From NCBI GenBank assembly GCA_964593045.1, contig CAZQJQ010000013.1, positions 1 to 30,268 on the forward strand: a DNA stretch of 30,268 nucleotides, given 5' to 3'. The notes beneath the pieces were generated by a model. That model searched no databases and was not told where the DNA came from. It saw only the letters and a list, made by a program, of their open reading frames with translations. This document shows, one piece after another, positions 1-7,297 of this stretch; the first letter of the stretch is position 1; each line of letters opens with the position of its first letter. Source of the stretch: JAOAHC01 sp964593045 (lineage in GTDB: Bacteria; Bacillota; Clostridia; TANB77; CAG-465). The translations under genes and the position numbers were made by a program.

Positions 1-74
1 TTTTCGGGACATTTTCCTAAAATAACTATTAAGACATTATCACAAAATAATCATATACATTATAAAAAAAGTAA

Positions 75-551
75 ATAGTTGTATTTTATACTCACATATA
101 TTTGGAGCGTAAAAAAAGGTACAACTGTGTAGCACAATCACAGCATTATGCAGGAACAGCTTTCGATTTGGGACAAAAAATGTCATCATCACAAAGGGAC
201 AAATTAAGAAATTTGGCTTCAAGTCTTGGAGTGTGGGGATATGTTGAACCAAAAGTATTAACACCTACATGGGTACATGTAGATAGAAGAATAGGAACGC
301 CAGCTTGTAGTACAGGTGGCTACCCTTTAGTGAAATATGGGAGCAGAGGAGTTTATGTAGCAATACTACAAGATTCTTTAAATCATCTAGGATATAACAC
401 GGGGACAATTGATGGAATATTTGGAAACAAAACAAAATCACAAGTCATAGCTTATCAAAAAAATAATTCATTAACAGCAGATGGGATAGTAGGATGTAAA
501 ACTTGGACTTCTATAATGAATAAAGTTGTAGGTTCTGGTCTCAAATCATAA
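75..551 (+). pseudogene. 5'-truncated M15-type peptidase with peptidoglycan-binding domain
   Basis: The open frame begins right after a stop at 72-74 and has no ATG with a ribosome binding site; TTG at 102 is the only start-like codon and has no Shine-Dalgarno sequence. What remains starts inside a D-Ala-D-Ala carboxypeptidase (M15A) domain: the zinc motif SQHYAGTAFD and, about 50 residues later, WVHVD, the two halves of the metal and catalytic site. A peptidoglycan-binding type 1 repeat follows (LQDSLNHLGYNTGTIDGIFG, then DGIVG). The usual N-terminal part of the M15A domain is missing, so I read it as a gene that has lost its 5' end. The family trims or binds peptidoglycan outside the cell. 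An alternative is a gene whose start was lost in a local rearrangement or assembly error. Confidence 0.65.
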
Positions 552-641
552 AAATATATACCTATAATATAGGAATATATATAAAGTTGGATGTGTAGAC
601 TGATTGCAAAAGTTTCTGTGAAAATAATTATTTTTGATACA

Positions 642-690
642 TAATAAATGTTGGGTATAAGATTTTAATTTCTCACCCCAACATTTATTA
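642..690 (-). terminator. 14-bp inverted repeat ending the 6S RNA transcript
   Basis: Bases 642-655 and 677-690 are perfect reverse complements (14 bp) around a 21-base loop. On the minus strand the hairpin directly follows the closing stem of the RNA gene at 691-854, so it probably terminates that transcript. The U-tract after it is poor, so an RNA-processing role is also possible. It may also stop plus-strand transcription from the truncated peptidase gene. Confidence 0.55.
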
Positions 691-854
691 TACAGAAATA
701 ATGTATATAACGATAAAACCCTTTTTAAAAGGTGGGCATCTAGTTGCATCTTTTAGGATCCTCTATATATTTAGAGTTTTCAACACCGGATACAAATTCC
801 CGATTCCCTATCGCAAAATTGTAGATTTTTCATATAATTACATTATTCCTGTAT
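691..854 (-). ncRNA. ssrS: 6S RNA (RNA polymerase regulator)
   Basis: No protein frame explains this stretch. On the minus strand a consensus promoter predicts a start at A854. The RNA's 5' end (ACAGGAATAATGTA) pairs with its 3' end (TACATTATTTCTGT) to form a long closing stem, as in 6S RNA. The inner part is G/C-richer than its surroundings. Near the 3' side, CCCACCTTTTAAAAAGGGTT resembles the CACCTTGAACCAAGGGTT element of enterobacterial 6S RNA. A small internal hairpin (CTCTA/TAGAG) also fits. Length is about 164 bases, close to the usual 160-200. 6S RNA mimics an open promoter and binds the housekeeping RNA polymerase in stationary phase. The call rests on architecture and remembered motif similarity, not on a covariance model. 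Confidence 0.72.
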
Positions 855-860
855 GATAAT

Positions 861-889
861 ATTATACCACTAAAAGGCATATATGTAAA
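861..889 (-). promoter_or_regulatory. Sigma-A promoter of the 6S RNA gene
   Basis: On the minus strand TTTACA (889-884), a 17-base spacer and TATAAT (866-861) form a near-perfect vegetative promoter. Start of transcription is predicted at 854, seven bases past the -10 box. Confidence 0.8.
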
Positions 890-1024
890 CATTTTTTTGC
901 TATTTGGGAAAAACTTCAAAAACAAATTAAAATATTTAAATTTTCTTTATTTTTTTAAAAAAGTATGATATAATTTTATTACATTTTTAGTTTGTTTTTC
1001 AAATTTAATAAGGAGGAATGCTAT

Positions 1025-1642
1025 ATGAACTATGAAGTTGATACAAGAAACATTTCGCTACCTTTTTTTCTGACAAATTCAAGCAAAAACTTATCTTATG
1101 GAGAGGCATATAAATTGTTGTATTCCATTAAAATGTTTATGGATAATATGGATGAAGAAATTATTCAAGACATGGATGAATATGGACTTATACAATTTAT
1201 ATCTGATGTAGGAATTGTTAAAATGGATAAAGAGGATATAGTTGATCATATATCTAAATTTATCGGGAATGATGCTTTCTCTATTATGAAGGAAGAAGAC
1301 ATTTTTAAAATTGACTTTCTTGAAATACCAGAATACATAGAAAAGATTAGTTCGAATTATACCAAGATACGGATAAACCTTGAGTTTTTGAAAAATGTTG
1401 TACCACAAATTTGGAATAACTTAATTGCCAATCTATTTTCGAGCAATGGACTTGAGCATACGCATCTTATGATTTTTCATAGTTCCGTGTTATATTGCTA
1501 TAGTTGTGGGAAAGATAACATAGAAAAGGTAAATTTTCTATGTTATGACATAATGTGCTTCTTACATTATAACAAATTACCTGCTTTTTTGGAAAAGGTA
1601 TATATTCATGGGGATGAAATTGTTATAAGATACCAAATTTGA
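1025..1642 (+). CDS. Hypothetical protein, 205 aa
   Basis: The start is ATG 1025, eight bases after AGGAGG (1011-1016); an in-frame upstream codon at 992 lies before the ribosome binding site. The product is soluble-looking, acidic and leucine/isoleucine-rich, with no signal peptide, no clear transmembrane segment and no motif I recognise. A cluster of cysteines lies near residues 150-180 (YCYSCGKD, FLCYDIMC) but does not form a standard zinc finger. A -10 box TATAAT is at 969-974, divergent from the 6S RNA promoter, with only a weak -35. A strong terminator follows, so it is probably monocistronic. Function unknown. Confidence 0.8.
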   Translation: MNYEVDTRNISLPFFLTNSSKNLSYGEAYKLLYSIKMFMDNMDEEIIQDMDEYGLIQFISDVGIVKMDKEDIVDHISKFIGNDAFSIMKEEDIFKIDFLEIPEYIEKISSNYTKIRINLEFLKNVVPQIWNNLIANLFSSNGLEHTHLMIFHSSVLYCYSCGKDNIEKVNFLCYDIMCFLHYNKLPAFLEKVYIHGDEIVIRYQI

Positions 1643-1651
1643 AATAAAGTG

Positions 1652-1682
1652 GATACGGAAATTTCCGTATCTGCTTTTTCTT
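1652..1682 (+). terminator. Intrinsic terminator
   Basis: A perfect palindrome (GATACGGAAA/TTTCCGTATC, 1652-1671) is followed by TGCTTTTTCTT. It ends the hypothetical gene and overlaps the next promoter. Confidence 0.8.
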
Positions 1683-1709
1683 GATAAATATTTGACTTTA
1701 TGATATAAT
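1681..1709 (+). promoter_or_regulatory. Sigma-A promoter of the threonylcarbamoyl-AMP synthase gene
   Basis: TTGATA (1681-1686), 17-base spacer, TATAAT (1704-1709). It starts inside the U-tract of the preceding terminator. Confidence 0.65.
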
Positions 1710-1738
1710 TGCTTTGTTAAGTTAGGTTATGGATAAGT

Positions 1739-2800
1739 ATGAATAAGTATATAAAAATAAATAAAGAATTTACAGATGGTGAAATTATTGATGCGGCAAA
1801 CTATATAAAAAATGGAAATGTTGTTGTTTTTCCTACTGAGACAGTATATGGAATAGGTGTAAATGCATTTTGTGCTGATGCTGTTAAAAAAATATTTGAA
1901 GCAAAAGGAAGACCACAAGATAATCCTTTAATTGTACATATTTCAAATTTGGATATGTTGCAATCGGTTACTTGCATGGAAAAAATAACAGATATTGAAT
2001 GGAAATTAATTAATGCATTTTTTCCAGGACCTTTTACATTGATTTTGCCTAAAAATGATAAGATACCATATGAGGTTACTGCAAATTTAGAAACAGTAGG
2101 GATAAGAATGCCTACAAATATTGTAGCAAATAGATTAATTGAACTCTCAGGTGTACCAATTGCTGCACCAAGTGCTAATATCTCTGGCAAGCCTAGTGGA
2201 ACAAAAATAGAGGATATATATGTAGAATTAAAAGACAAAGTTGATTATATAATAGATTATGGAGATAGTGACATAGGGATAGAATCTACTGTTGCTAAAG
2301 TAATAAATGGTAAAGTATGTATATTAAGACCTGGTAAGATCACTAAAGAAGATATAGAAACAGTTGTTGGTAATTGTATTGTAGAATATGATGACAAACT
2401 TTTTAGTAATCAGAATAAAAACAACAAGGTTGAATCACCTGGAATGAAATACAAGCACTATGCTCCTAGTACGAAATGTGTACTAGTATATAGTGAAAAT
2501 GAAGAAAAAATGATTAATAAAATACATGATGTTATTAATGAATATAGAAATGATAATGTATGTGTTATTGGTTTTAATGAACACAAATGTTTTTTTAAAA
2601 CTGATTTAGTAGAATATATTAATTTAGGAAGTAAGCTAAATTTACTTGAAATATCTAAGAATATTTTTACTGCCTTAAGAAAAGTTGATAAATTAAAACC
2701 AAGTATTTGTATAGTTGAAGGAGTAAAAAAGGAAGGAATAGGAATTAGTATAATGAATAGATTAATACGTGCAGTATCACATAATTATATAGAAATATAG
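1739..2800 (+). CDS. L-threonylcarbamoyladenylate synthase (Sua5/YwlC type)
   Basis: The 353-aa protein has an N-terminal YrdC domain (about residues 10-210) and a C-terminal Sua5 domain (about 225-350), the two-domain arrangement of Sua5. Diagnostic motifs: FPTETVYGIG, KGRPQDNPLIVHI with the binding K and R, and SANISGKPSGT. The enzyme makes threonylcarbamoyl-AMP from threonine, bicarbonate and ATP in the cytosol, the first step of t6A37 modification of ANN-decoding tRNAs. ATG 1739 has only a weak Shine-Dalgarno sequence (AGG at about 1724), but the next in-frame ATG would cut into the domain. Its own promoter and a downstream terminator set it apart from adk. In many Bacillota secY sits before adk; here this gene does. 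Confidence 0.93.
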   Translation: MNKYIKINKEFTDGEIIDAANYIKNGNVVVFPTETVYGIGVNAFCADAVKKIFEAKGRPQDNPLIVHISNLDMLQSVTCMEKITDIEWKLINAFFPGPFTLILPKNDKIPYEVTANLETVGIRMPTNIVANRLIELSGVPIAAPSANISGKPSGTKIEDIYVELKDKVDYIIDYGDSDIGIESTVAKVINGKVCILRPGKITKEDIETVVGNCIVEYDDKLFSNQNKNNKVESPGMKYKHYAPSTKCVLVYSENEEKMINKIHDVINEYRNDNVCVIGFNEHKCFFKTDLVEYINLGSKLNLLEISKNIFTALRKVDKLKPSICIVEGVKKEGIGISIMNRLIRAVSHNYIEI

Positions 2801-2811
2801 ATAAAAATAGT

Positions 2812-2840
2812 AAAAAAAGTAATAATCATTTACTTTTTTT
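2812..2840 (+). terminator. Intrinsic terminator
   Basis: AAAAAAAGTAA (2812-2822) pairs with TTACTTTTTTT (2830-2840), ending in a T-run. It separates the Sua5-type gene from adk. Confidence 0.65.
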
Positions 2841-2857
2841 ATGTTTTGTGTGATAAT
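2829..2857 (+). promoter_or_regulatory. Promoter of adk-map
   Basis: TTTACT (2829-2834), 17-base spacer, GATAAT (2852-2857). The -35 lies in the 3' arm of the preceding terminator. Confidence 0.5.
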
Positions 2858-2882
2858 ATATATGTTAATAGGAGTGATGAAA

Positions 2883-3497
2883 ATGATATATATTATGTTG
2901 GGAGGACCTGCAACAGGAAAAGGAACAAGGTCTGATATTTTATCAAAAGCTTTAAATATACCTCATATCTCTACAGGAGATCTTTTAAGAGAGGTTGCAA
3001 AAGTAGATAATGCTATAGCTGATAAGCTTTCTAAAGGAGAACTTATATCTGATGAGATTATAACTAAATTACTTCATGATAGACTTGTAAAAGAAGATTG
3101 TAAAAAAGGAGCAATAATAGATGGTTATCCAAGAACTATAAATCAAGCAAAACTACTTGATGAGCTTTTAGAAAAACTAGGAAAAAAAGTTGATATGGCA
3201 ATAGAGTTAATTGCTTCTGATGAACTTGTATTTAAGAGAATATTGGAAAGAAAGTCATGTGTATCGTGTGGAAAAATGTATGGAATTGATTTTCCACCTA
3301 AGATTCAAGATATATGTGATGTTTGTGGTGGCAAGCTTATTGTAAGAACAGATGATACGAAAGAAACTTTAAAAAAGAGGATTGATGTATATAAATCTAA
3401 CTCAGCACCTATAATTAAATATTATAATGATAAAGGAGTGTTAAGAACTTTAGATTCATCTGGTCATCCAGAAAGAATCGTAAAAGAAGTAAAATAG
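2883..3497 (+). CDS. adk: Adenylate kinase, zinc type
   Basis: Start is ATG 2883, behind AGGAG; the longer frame from 2841 is untranslated leader. The 204-aa enzyme catalyses ATP + AMP = 2 ADP. Seen: P-loop GGPATGKGT (residues 7-15), AMP-binding ISTGDLLR, DGYPRT, and a LID domain with four cysteines (C126, C129, C145, C148) that binds structural zinc, as in many Gram-positive adenylate kinases. The P-loop is slightly unusual (GGPAT instead of GPPGA). It is a little shorter than the usual 212-217 residues. It forms an operon with map, 18 bases downstream. Confidence 0.96.
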   Translation: MIYIMLGGPATGKGTRSDILSKALNIPHISTGDLLREVAKVDNAIADKLSKGELISDEIITKLLHDRLVKEDCKKGAIIDGYPRTINQAKLLDELLEKLGKKVDMAIELIASDELVFKRILERKSCVSCGKMYGIDFPPKIQDICDVCGGKLIVRTDDTKETLKKRIDVYKSNSAPIIKYYNDKGVLRTLDSSGHPERIVKEVK

Positions 3498-3515
3498 TGA
3501 AAAGAGGAAGTTGTA

Positions 3516-4280
3516 ATGATAAGTATTAAAAGTGAAAAAGAAATAGAACTTATGGCTATTTCAGGAGAGATCGTTAAAAAGGTTTTTAAAAAAATGGAAG
3601 AAGAGGTAAAACCTGGAGTTACAACTATGTATTTAAATGACATAGCTATGAAAATAATTAAAGAAAATGGAGCAAAACCTTCTTTTGTAGGAGTGGAATG
3701 CCCATATGAAGGTGGTAAAGCATATAAATATGCAATATGCACGTCAGTAAATGATGAAATCATTCATGGAATTCCTAGCGGAAGAGTGCTTGAAGAAGGT
3801 GATATTGTTAGTGTGGATATTACTATAAACAAAAATGGATATCATGCTGATGCGGGAAGGACTTATCCTGTAGGAAAAATCTCAGATAAAGCTACTAAAC
3901 TTATAAAAGTGGCAAAAGATGCGTTTTTTTATGCAATGGATTATGCAAAAGAAGGAAATAGAGTAGGTGATATTTCTAATGCAGTGCAGACATTTGTTGA
4001 GAAAAATGGTTTTTCTTTGCTTAGAGAATATCAAGGACATGGTATTGGTAAAGAAATGCATGAAGATCCAGGTGTTCCAAATATAGGTAGAAAAGGTACT
4101 GGCCCTCGACTTGTTTCAGGTATGGCTCTTGCTATTGAGCCTATGATATGTGAAGGTAGAGCAGACGTTTATGTCAAAAAAGATATGTGGACTGTTGCAA
4201 CAGTTGATAAAAAAATGACTTCATATTATGAAAATACTATAATTATTACAAAAAATGAGCCTAAAATATTGACATTTTAG
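3516..4280 (+). CDS. map: Type I methionine aminopeptidase
   Basis: The 254-aa enzyme removes the initiator methionine from nascent proteins. All five metal ligands are visible: D101, D112, H175, E208 and E239, plus the catalytic H84 in IIHGIP. The motif around the last glutamate is SYYENT, where SEHT/AEHT is more usual. Ribosome binding site AGAGGAAG precedes ATG 3516. Cotranscribed with adk. Its stop codon lies inside the spacer of the infA promoter, so the ribosomal operon downstream has its own strong initiation. Confidence 0.96.
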   Translation: MISIKSEKEIELMAISGEIVKKVFKKMEEEVKPGVTTMYLNDIAMKIIKENGAKPSFVGVECPYEGGKAYKYAICTSVNDEIIHGIPSGRVLEEGDIVSVDITINKNGYHADAGRTYPVGKISDKATKLIKVAKDAFFYAMDYAKEGNRVGDISNAVQTFVEKNGFSLLREYQGHGIGKEMHEDPGVPNIGRKGTGPRLVSGMALAIEPMICEGRADVYVKKDMWTVATVDKKMTSYYENTIIITKNEPKILTF

Positions 4281-4297
4281 TGTAATAAAGTTATAAT
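4269..4297 (+). promoter_or_regulatory. Perfect consensus promoter of the infA-rplQ operon
   Basis: TTGACA (4269-4274), 17-base spacer, TATAAT (4292-4297). The -35 is inside the last map codons. Predicted start is near 4304, giving a leader of about 60 bases. Confidence 0.9.
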
Positions 4298-4307
4298 ATA
4301 TATGTTA

Positions 4308-4337
4308 ACTTTTACCCTCACGTTTTGTGGTAAAAGT
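4308..4337 (+). promoter_or_regulatory. Hairpin at the 5' end of the infA transcript
   Basis: ACTTTTACC (4308-4316) and GGTAAAAGT (4329-4337) are perfect complements. The hairpin lies within a few bases of the predicted transcription start and 12 bases before AGGAGG (4351-4356). It could stabilise the mRNA or serve as a leader control element; there is no T-run, so it is not a terminator. Confidence 0.5.
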
Positions 4338-4365
4338 AATCAGTTTATTTAGGAGGAAAAATTAT

Positions 4366-4584
4366 ATGGCAAAAGATGATGTGATTGAAGTTGATGGTAT
4401 TGTGTCTGAAGCATTGCCAAATGCAATGTTTAAAGTTAAGTTAGAAAATGGACATGAGGTTTTAGCACATATATCAGGTAAACTAAGAATGCACTATATA
4501 AAAATTTTGCCTGGTGATAAGGTTAAACTTGAATTATCAACATATGACCTTAGTAAGGGAAGAATAATTTGGAGAGATAAATAA
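4366..4584 (+). CDS. infA: Translation initiation factor IF-1
   Basis: ATG 4366 follows AGGAGG by nine bases and gives the standard 72-aa protein; the upstream in-frame codon at 4327 lies in the leader hairpin. It is a single S1/OB-fold: start MAKDDVIEVDG, core FKVKLENGHEVLAHISGK, RMHYIKILPGDKV. IF-1 binds the ribosomal A site during initiation. First gene of the operon that runs to rplQ. The small KOW-domain gene often found between map and infA in Bacillota is absent. Confidence 0.97.
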   Translation: MAKDDVIEVDGIVSEALPNAMFKVKLENGHEVLAHISGKLRMHYIKILPGDKVKLELSTYDLSKGRIIWRDK

Positions 4585-4675
4585 ACATAATATTGTGTGA
4601 TTAACATAGTACTGAAGCGGCTGTAGGAATATTTTATTTCTATTTTAGTATATATGTTTATCAATATATACTTAC

Positions 4676-4699
4676 TTTTGTTAAGATAAGTTAACAAAA
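4676..4699 (+). promoter_or_regulatory. Hairpin before rpmJ
   Basis: TTTTGTTAA (4676-4684) and TTAACAAAA (4691-4699) pair perfectly around a six-base loop, ending four bases before the rpmJ AGGAGG (4705-4710). It sits in the 133-base infA-rpmJ spacer, which is long for a ribosomal operon. A translational control or processing site is possible. I see no convincing internal promoter there. Confidence 0.45.
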
Positions 4700-4717
4700 A
4701 TTCAAGGAGGATTTAAA

Positions 4718-4831
4718 ATGAAAGTAAGACCATCTGTAAAGAAAATTTGTGATAAGTGCAAGATAATTAAAAGAAATGGAGTAGTAAGAGTAATCTGCGA
4801 AACAGCTAAGCACAAACAAAGACAAGGTTAA
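4718..4831 (+). CDS. rpmJ: 50S ribosomal protein L36, zinc type
   Basis: A 37-aa protein starting MKVRPSVKKICDKCK. C11, C14, C27 and H32 form the zinc knuckle of C+ type L36. It has a full AGGAGG site eight bases before ATG and ends in KHKQRQG. L36 is a small protein of the large subunit. It is followed 17 bases later by rpsM. Confidence 0.96.
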   Translation: MKVRPSVKKICDKCKIIKRNGVVRVICETAKHKQRQG

Positions 4832-4848
4832 TGGGGGTGTAGGATTAA

Positions 4849-5220
4849 ATGGCACGTATAGCTGGAATTGATTTACCAAAAGCTAAAGTTCTTGAAATAG
4901 GCCTAACAAGTATTTATGGTATAGGACGTTCTACTTCAAGAAAAATACTAGAAGAAGCTGGTATAGACTCAAATAAAAGAGTAAAAGATTTAACTGATGA
5001 AGAAGAGGCAAAAATCAGAGCAATAATTGAAAGAGATCATATTGTTGAAGGAGATTTAAGAAAAGAAGTTTCTTTAAATATAAAAAGATTAATGGAAATA
5101 AATTGCTATAGAGGACAAAGACATAAAAGAAAATTACCTGTAAGAGGACAAAGAACAAAAACAAATGCTAGAACAAGAAAAGGTCCAAGAAAACTAGTAG
5201 CTAATAAGAAAGGGGTATAA
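4849..5220 (+). CDS. rpsM: 30S ribosomal protein S13
   Basis: A 123-aa protein with the family start MARIAGIDLPKAK, the helix-hairpin-helix part LTSIYGIGRSTSRKIL, and the basic C-terminus RGQRTKTNARTRKGP. S13 sits in the head of the small subunit and contacts P-site tRNA and the bridge to the 50S. Standard operon position between rpmJ and rpsK; the rpsK ribosome binding site lies in its last codons. Confidence 0.97.
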   Translation: MARIAGIDLPKAKVLEIGLTSIYGIGRSTSRKILEEAGIDSNKRVKDLTDEEEAKIRAIIERDHIVEGDLRKEVSLNIKRLMEINCYRGQRHKRKLPVRGQRTKTNARTRKGPRKLVANKKGV

Positions 5221-5225
5221 TAGAA

Positions 5226-5618
5226 ATGGCAGCAAAGAAAAAAGTAGTAACAAAGAAAAAAGTAAAAAAGAATATATCAACTGGTGCAGCACATATTCAG
5301 TCATCATTTAACAATACTATTGTTACAATGACAGATACTCAAGGTAATGTTATATCTTGGGCTAGTGCTGGTGGCTTAGGATTTAAAGGTTCAAGAAAAA
5401 ATACTCCTTTCGCAGCAGGGCAAGCAGCTGAAACAGCAGCAAATGCGGCTAAAGAACATGGATTAAGAAGTGTAGAAGTATATGTAAAAGGACCTGGTTC
5501 AGGAAGAGAAGCAGCTATAAGATCATTACAAGCTGCAGGATTGGAAATAAACATGATAAAAGATGTTACTCCAATACCACATAATGGTTGTAGACCACCA
5601 AAAAGAAGAAGAATATAG
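5226..5618 (+). CDS. rpsK: 30S ribosomal protein S11
   Basis: A 130-aa protein with a lysine-rich N-terminus and core motifs IQSSFNNTIVTMTD, KGSRKNTPFAAGQAAE and the C-terminal PIPHNGCRPPKRRRI. S11 lies on the platform of the 30S subunit near the mRNA exit. Five bases follow the rpsM stop, so translation is likely coupled. Confidence 0.97.
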   Translation: MAAKKKVVTKKKVKKNISTGAAHIQSSFNNTIVTMTDTQGNVISWASAGGLGFKGSRKNTPFAAGQAAETAANAAKEHGLRSVEVYVKGPGSGREAAIRSLQAAGLEINMIKDVTPIPHNGCRPPKRRRI

Positions 5619-5636
5619 TGGAGGTGCAAAGAAAAA

Positions 5637-6266
5637 ATGGCAAGATATACAGACGCAGTATGCAAAAAGTGTAGAAGAGAAGGTATAAAGCTTTTCTTAA
5701 AAGGTGCTAGATGTAATACAACAAAATGTGCTATCGAAAGAAGAGCATATGCACCTGGTCAACACGGAAAAAATAAATCAAAATTGTCTGAATATGGATT
5801 ACAGCTTAGAGCAAAACAAAGAGCTAAAACATATTACAGAGTTTCTGAGTCACAATTTAGAAAATATTATGATGAAGCATTCAGAAGAGAAGGTGTAACA
5901 TCTGATACATTGTTTGAACAATTAGAACTTAGACTTGATAATGTTGCATATAGAATAGGAATAGGAAATTCTAGGGCAGAGTCTAGACAATTAGTTGGTT
6001 ATGGAATGTTAGAAGTTAATGGAAGAAAAGTTAATATTCCTTCATACATACTAAAGGTTGGAGATGTTTTAAAAGTTAGAGAAGAAAAAAAATCTAATAA
6101 AACAATACAAACAATAGTAGAAGAGAATAAATCAAAAGTAATTCCTTCATGGATAGAATTTAATAAAGAAAATATAGAAGCAAAAATATTAAGAAAACCA
6201 GTAAGAGAAGATGTAGATTTAGAAGTACAAGAAAATCTAATAGTTGAGTTATACTCTAAGAATTAG
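5637..6266 (+). CDS. rpsD: 30S ribosomal protein S4, zinc type
   Basis: A 209-aa protein with a four-cysteine N-terminal zinc site (C9, C12, C26, C31), the S4 core, and the RNA-binding S4 domain near residues 98-160 (LELRLDNVAYRIGIG, SRAESRQLVGYGML). S4 is a primary 16S-binding assembly protein. Ribosome binding site GGAGGTG precedes ATG. A different-frame 64-aa ORF inside it (5704-5898) is a shadow. Confidence 0.97.
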   Translation: MARYTDAVCKKCRREGIKLFLKGARCNTTKCAIERRAYAPGQHGKNKSKLSEYGLQLRAKQRAKTYYRVSESQFRKYYDEAFRREGVTSDTLFEQLELRLDNVAYRIGIGNSRAESRQLVGYGMLEVNGRKVNIPSYILKVGDVLKVREEKKSNKTIQTIVEENKSKVIPSWIEFNKENIEAKILRKPVREDVDLEVQENLIVELYSKN

Positions 6267-6323
6267 TAAAATCATTTGGATAATAATACGTGTAATCAGA
6301 GCGTATTGTAAGGAGGAAATAAA

Positions 6324-7280
6324 ATGATTGAAATGCAAAGACCAGAAATCAAATGTGTTGAAGTAGATGTAGACACATATTATGCAAGGTTTGAGGTAGA
6401 ACCTTTAGAAAGAGGATTTGGAATTACTCTAGGGAATTCTTTAAGAAGAATATTACTTTCTTCACTACCAGGATATGCAATAAATACTATAAAGATAGAC
6501 AAGATAACTCATGAATTTTCAACAATTCCGGGAGTAACAGAAGATGTTACAGATTTAATACTTAATTTAAAACAAGTTTGTATAAAATCAGATTTATCAT
6601 CAGATGAAACAAAGGAATTGTATATAAAAGCAATAGGACCTTGTGAAGTAAAAGCAGGAGATATAATAACAGATTCAACATCAGAAATTATAAATAAAGA
6701 TTTACACATCGCTTATGTTGATGAAGGCTCAGAATTAAATATAGATATGACTGCTATAAAAGGAAGAGGTTATATGGTTGCAGATAGAGCAAATATAACT
6801 AGTAAAACAGTAAATGTGCTTCCAATTGATTCTATATTTACTCCGGTAAAGAAAGTAAACTTTACAGTTGGTAAAACAAGAGTTGGTGGAAAAACAGACT
6901 ATGATAGTTTAGTACTTGAAATATGGACAAATGGAGTTATAGAACCATATCAAGCATTAAGTATGGCAGCTAGAATATTAAATGAACATTTAGAAATGTT
7001 TATTGATTTATCAGAAATAGCAAAAACAATGTCTATAATGTCTCAAAAAGAATTGTCTTTAAAAGATAAGTTATTAGAAACACCAGTAGAAGATCTTGAA
7101 CTTTCAGTAAGATCATATAACTGCTTAAAAAGGGCTGGAATACATTCAGTAGCTGATATTGTATGTAAGACAGAACAAGATATGATAAAAGTTAGAAATT
7201 TAGGTAAAAAGTCATTAGAAGAAGTTATTAATAAAGTAGCAGAACTAGGACTTGAATTTAAAAAGCCAGAAGACCAATAA
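6324..7280 (+). CDS. rpoA: RNA polymerase alpha subunit
   Basis: A 318-aa protein with two domains: the N-terminal dimerisation domain (about 1-230; RGFGITLGNSLRRILLSSLP) and the C-terminal DNA- and activator-binding domain (about 250-315; LELSVRSYNCLKRAGI, RNLGKKSLEEV). Strong site AAGGAGG precedes ATG 6324. The 57-base gap from rpsD holds a six-base inverted repeat (AATACG 6285-6290 / CGTATT 6302-6307). Operon partner of the ribosomal genes, as in nearly all bacteria. Confidence 0.98.
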   Translation: MIEMQRPEIKCVEVDVDTYYARFEVEPLERGFGITLGNSLRRILLSSLPGYAINTIKIDKITHEFSTIPGVTEDVTDLILNLKQVCIKSDLSSDETKELYIKAIGPCEVKAGDIITDSTSEIINKDLHIAYVDEGSELNIDMTAIKGRGYMVADRANITSKTVNVLPIDSIFTPVKKVNFTVGKTRVGGKTDYDSLVLEIWTNGVIEPYQALSMAARILNEHLEMFIDLSEIAKTMSIMSQKELSLKDKLLETPVEDLELSVRSYNCLKRAGIHSVADIVCKTEQDMIKVRNLGKKSLEEVINKVAELGLEFKKPEDQ

Positions 7281-7297
7281 AGAAGGGAGTAAGTAAA

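Noticed and set aside
546..749. Minus-strand 67-aa ORF
   Set aside because: It overlaps the terminator and the 3' half of the 6S RNA gene, with no ribosome binding site.
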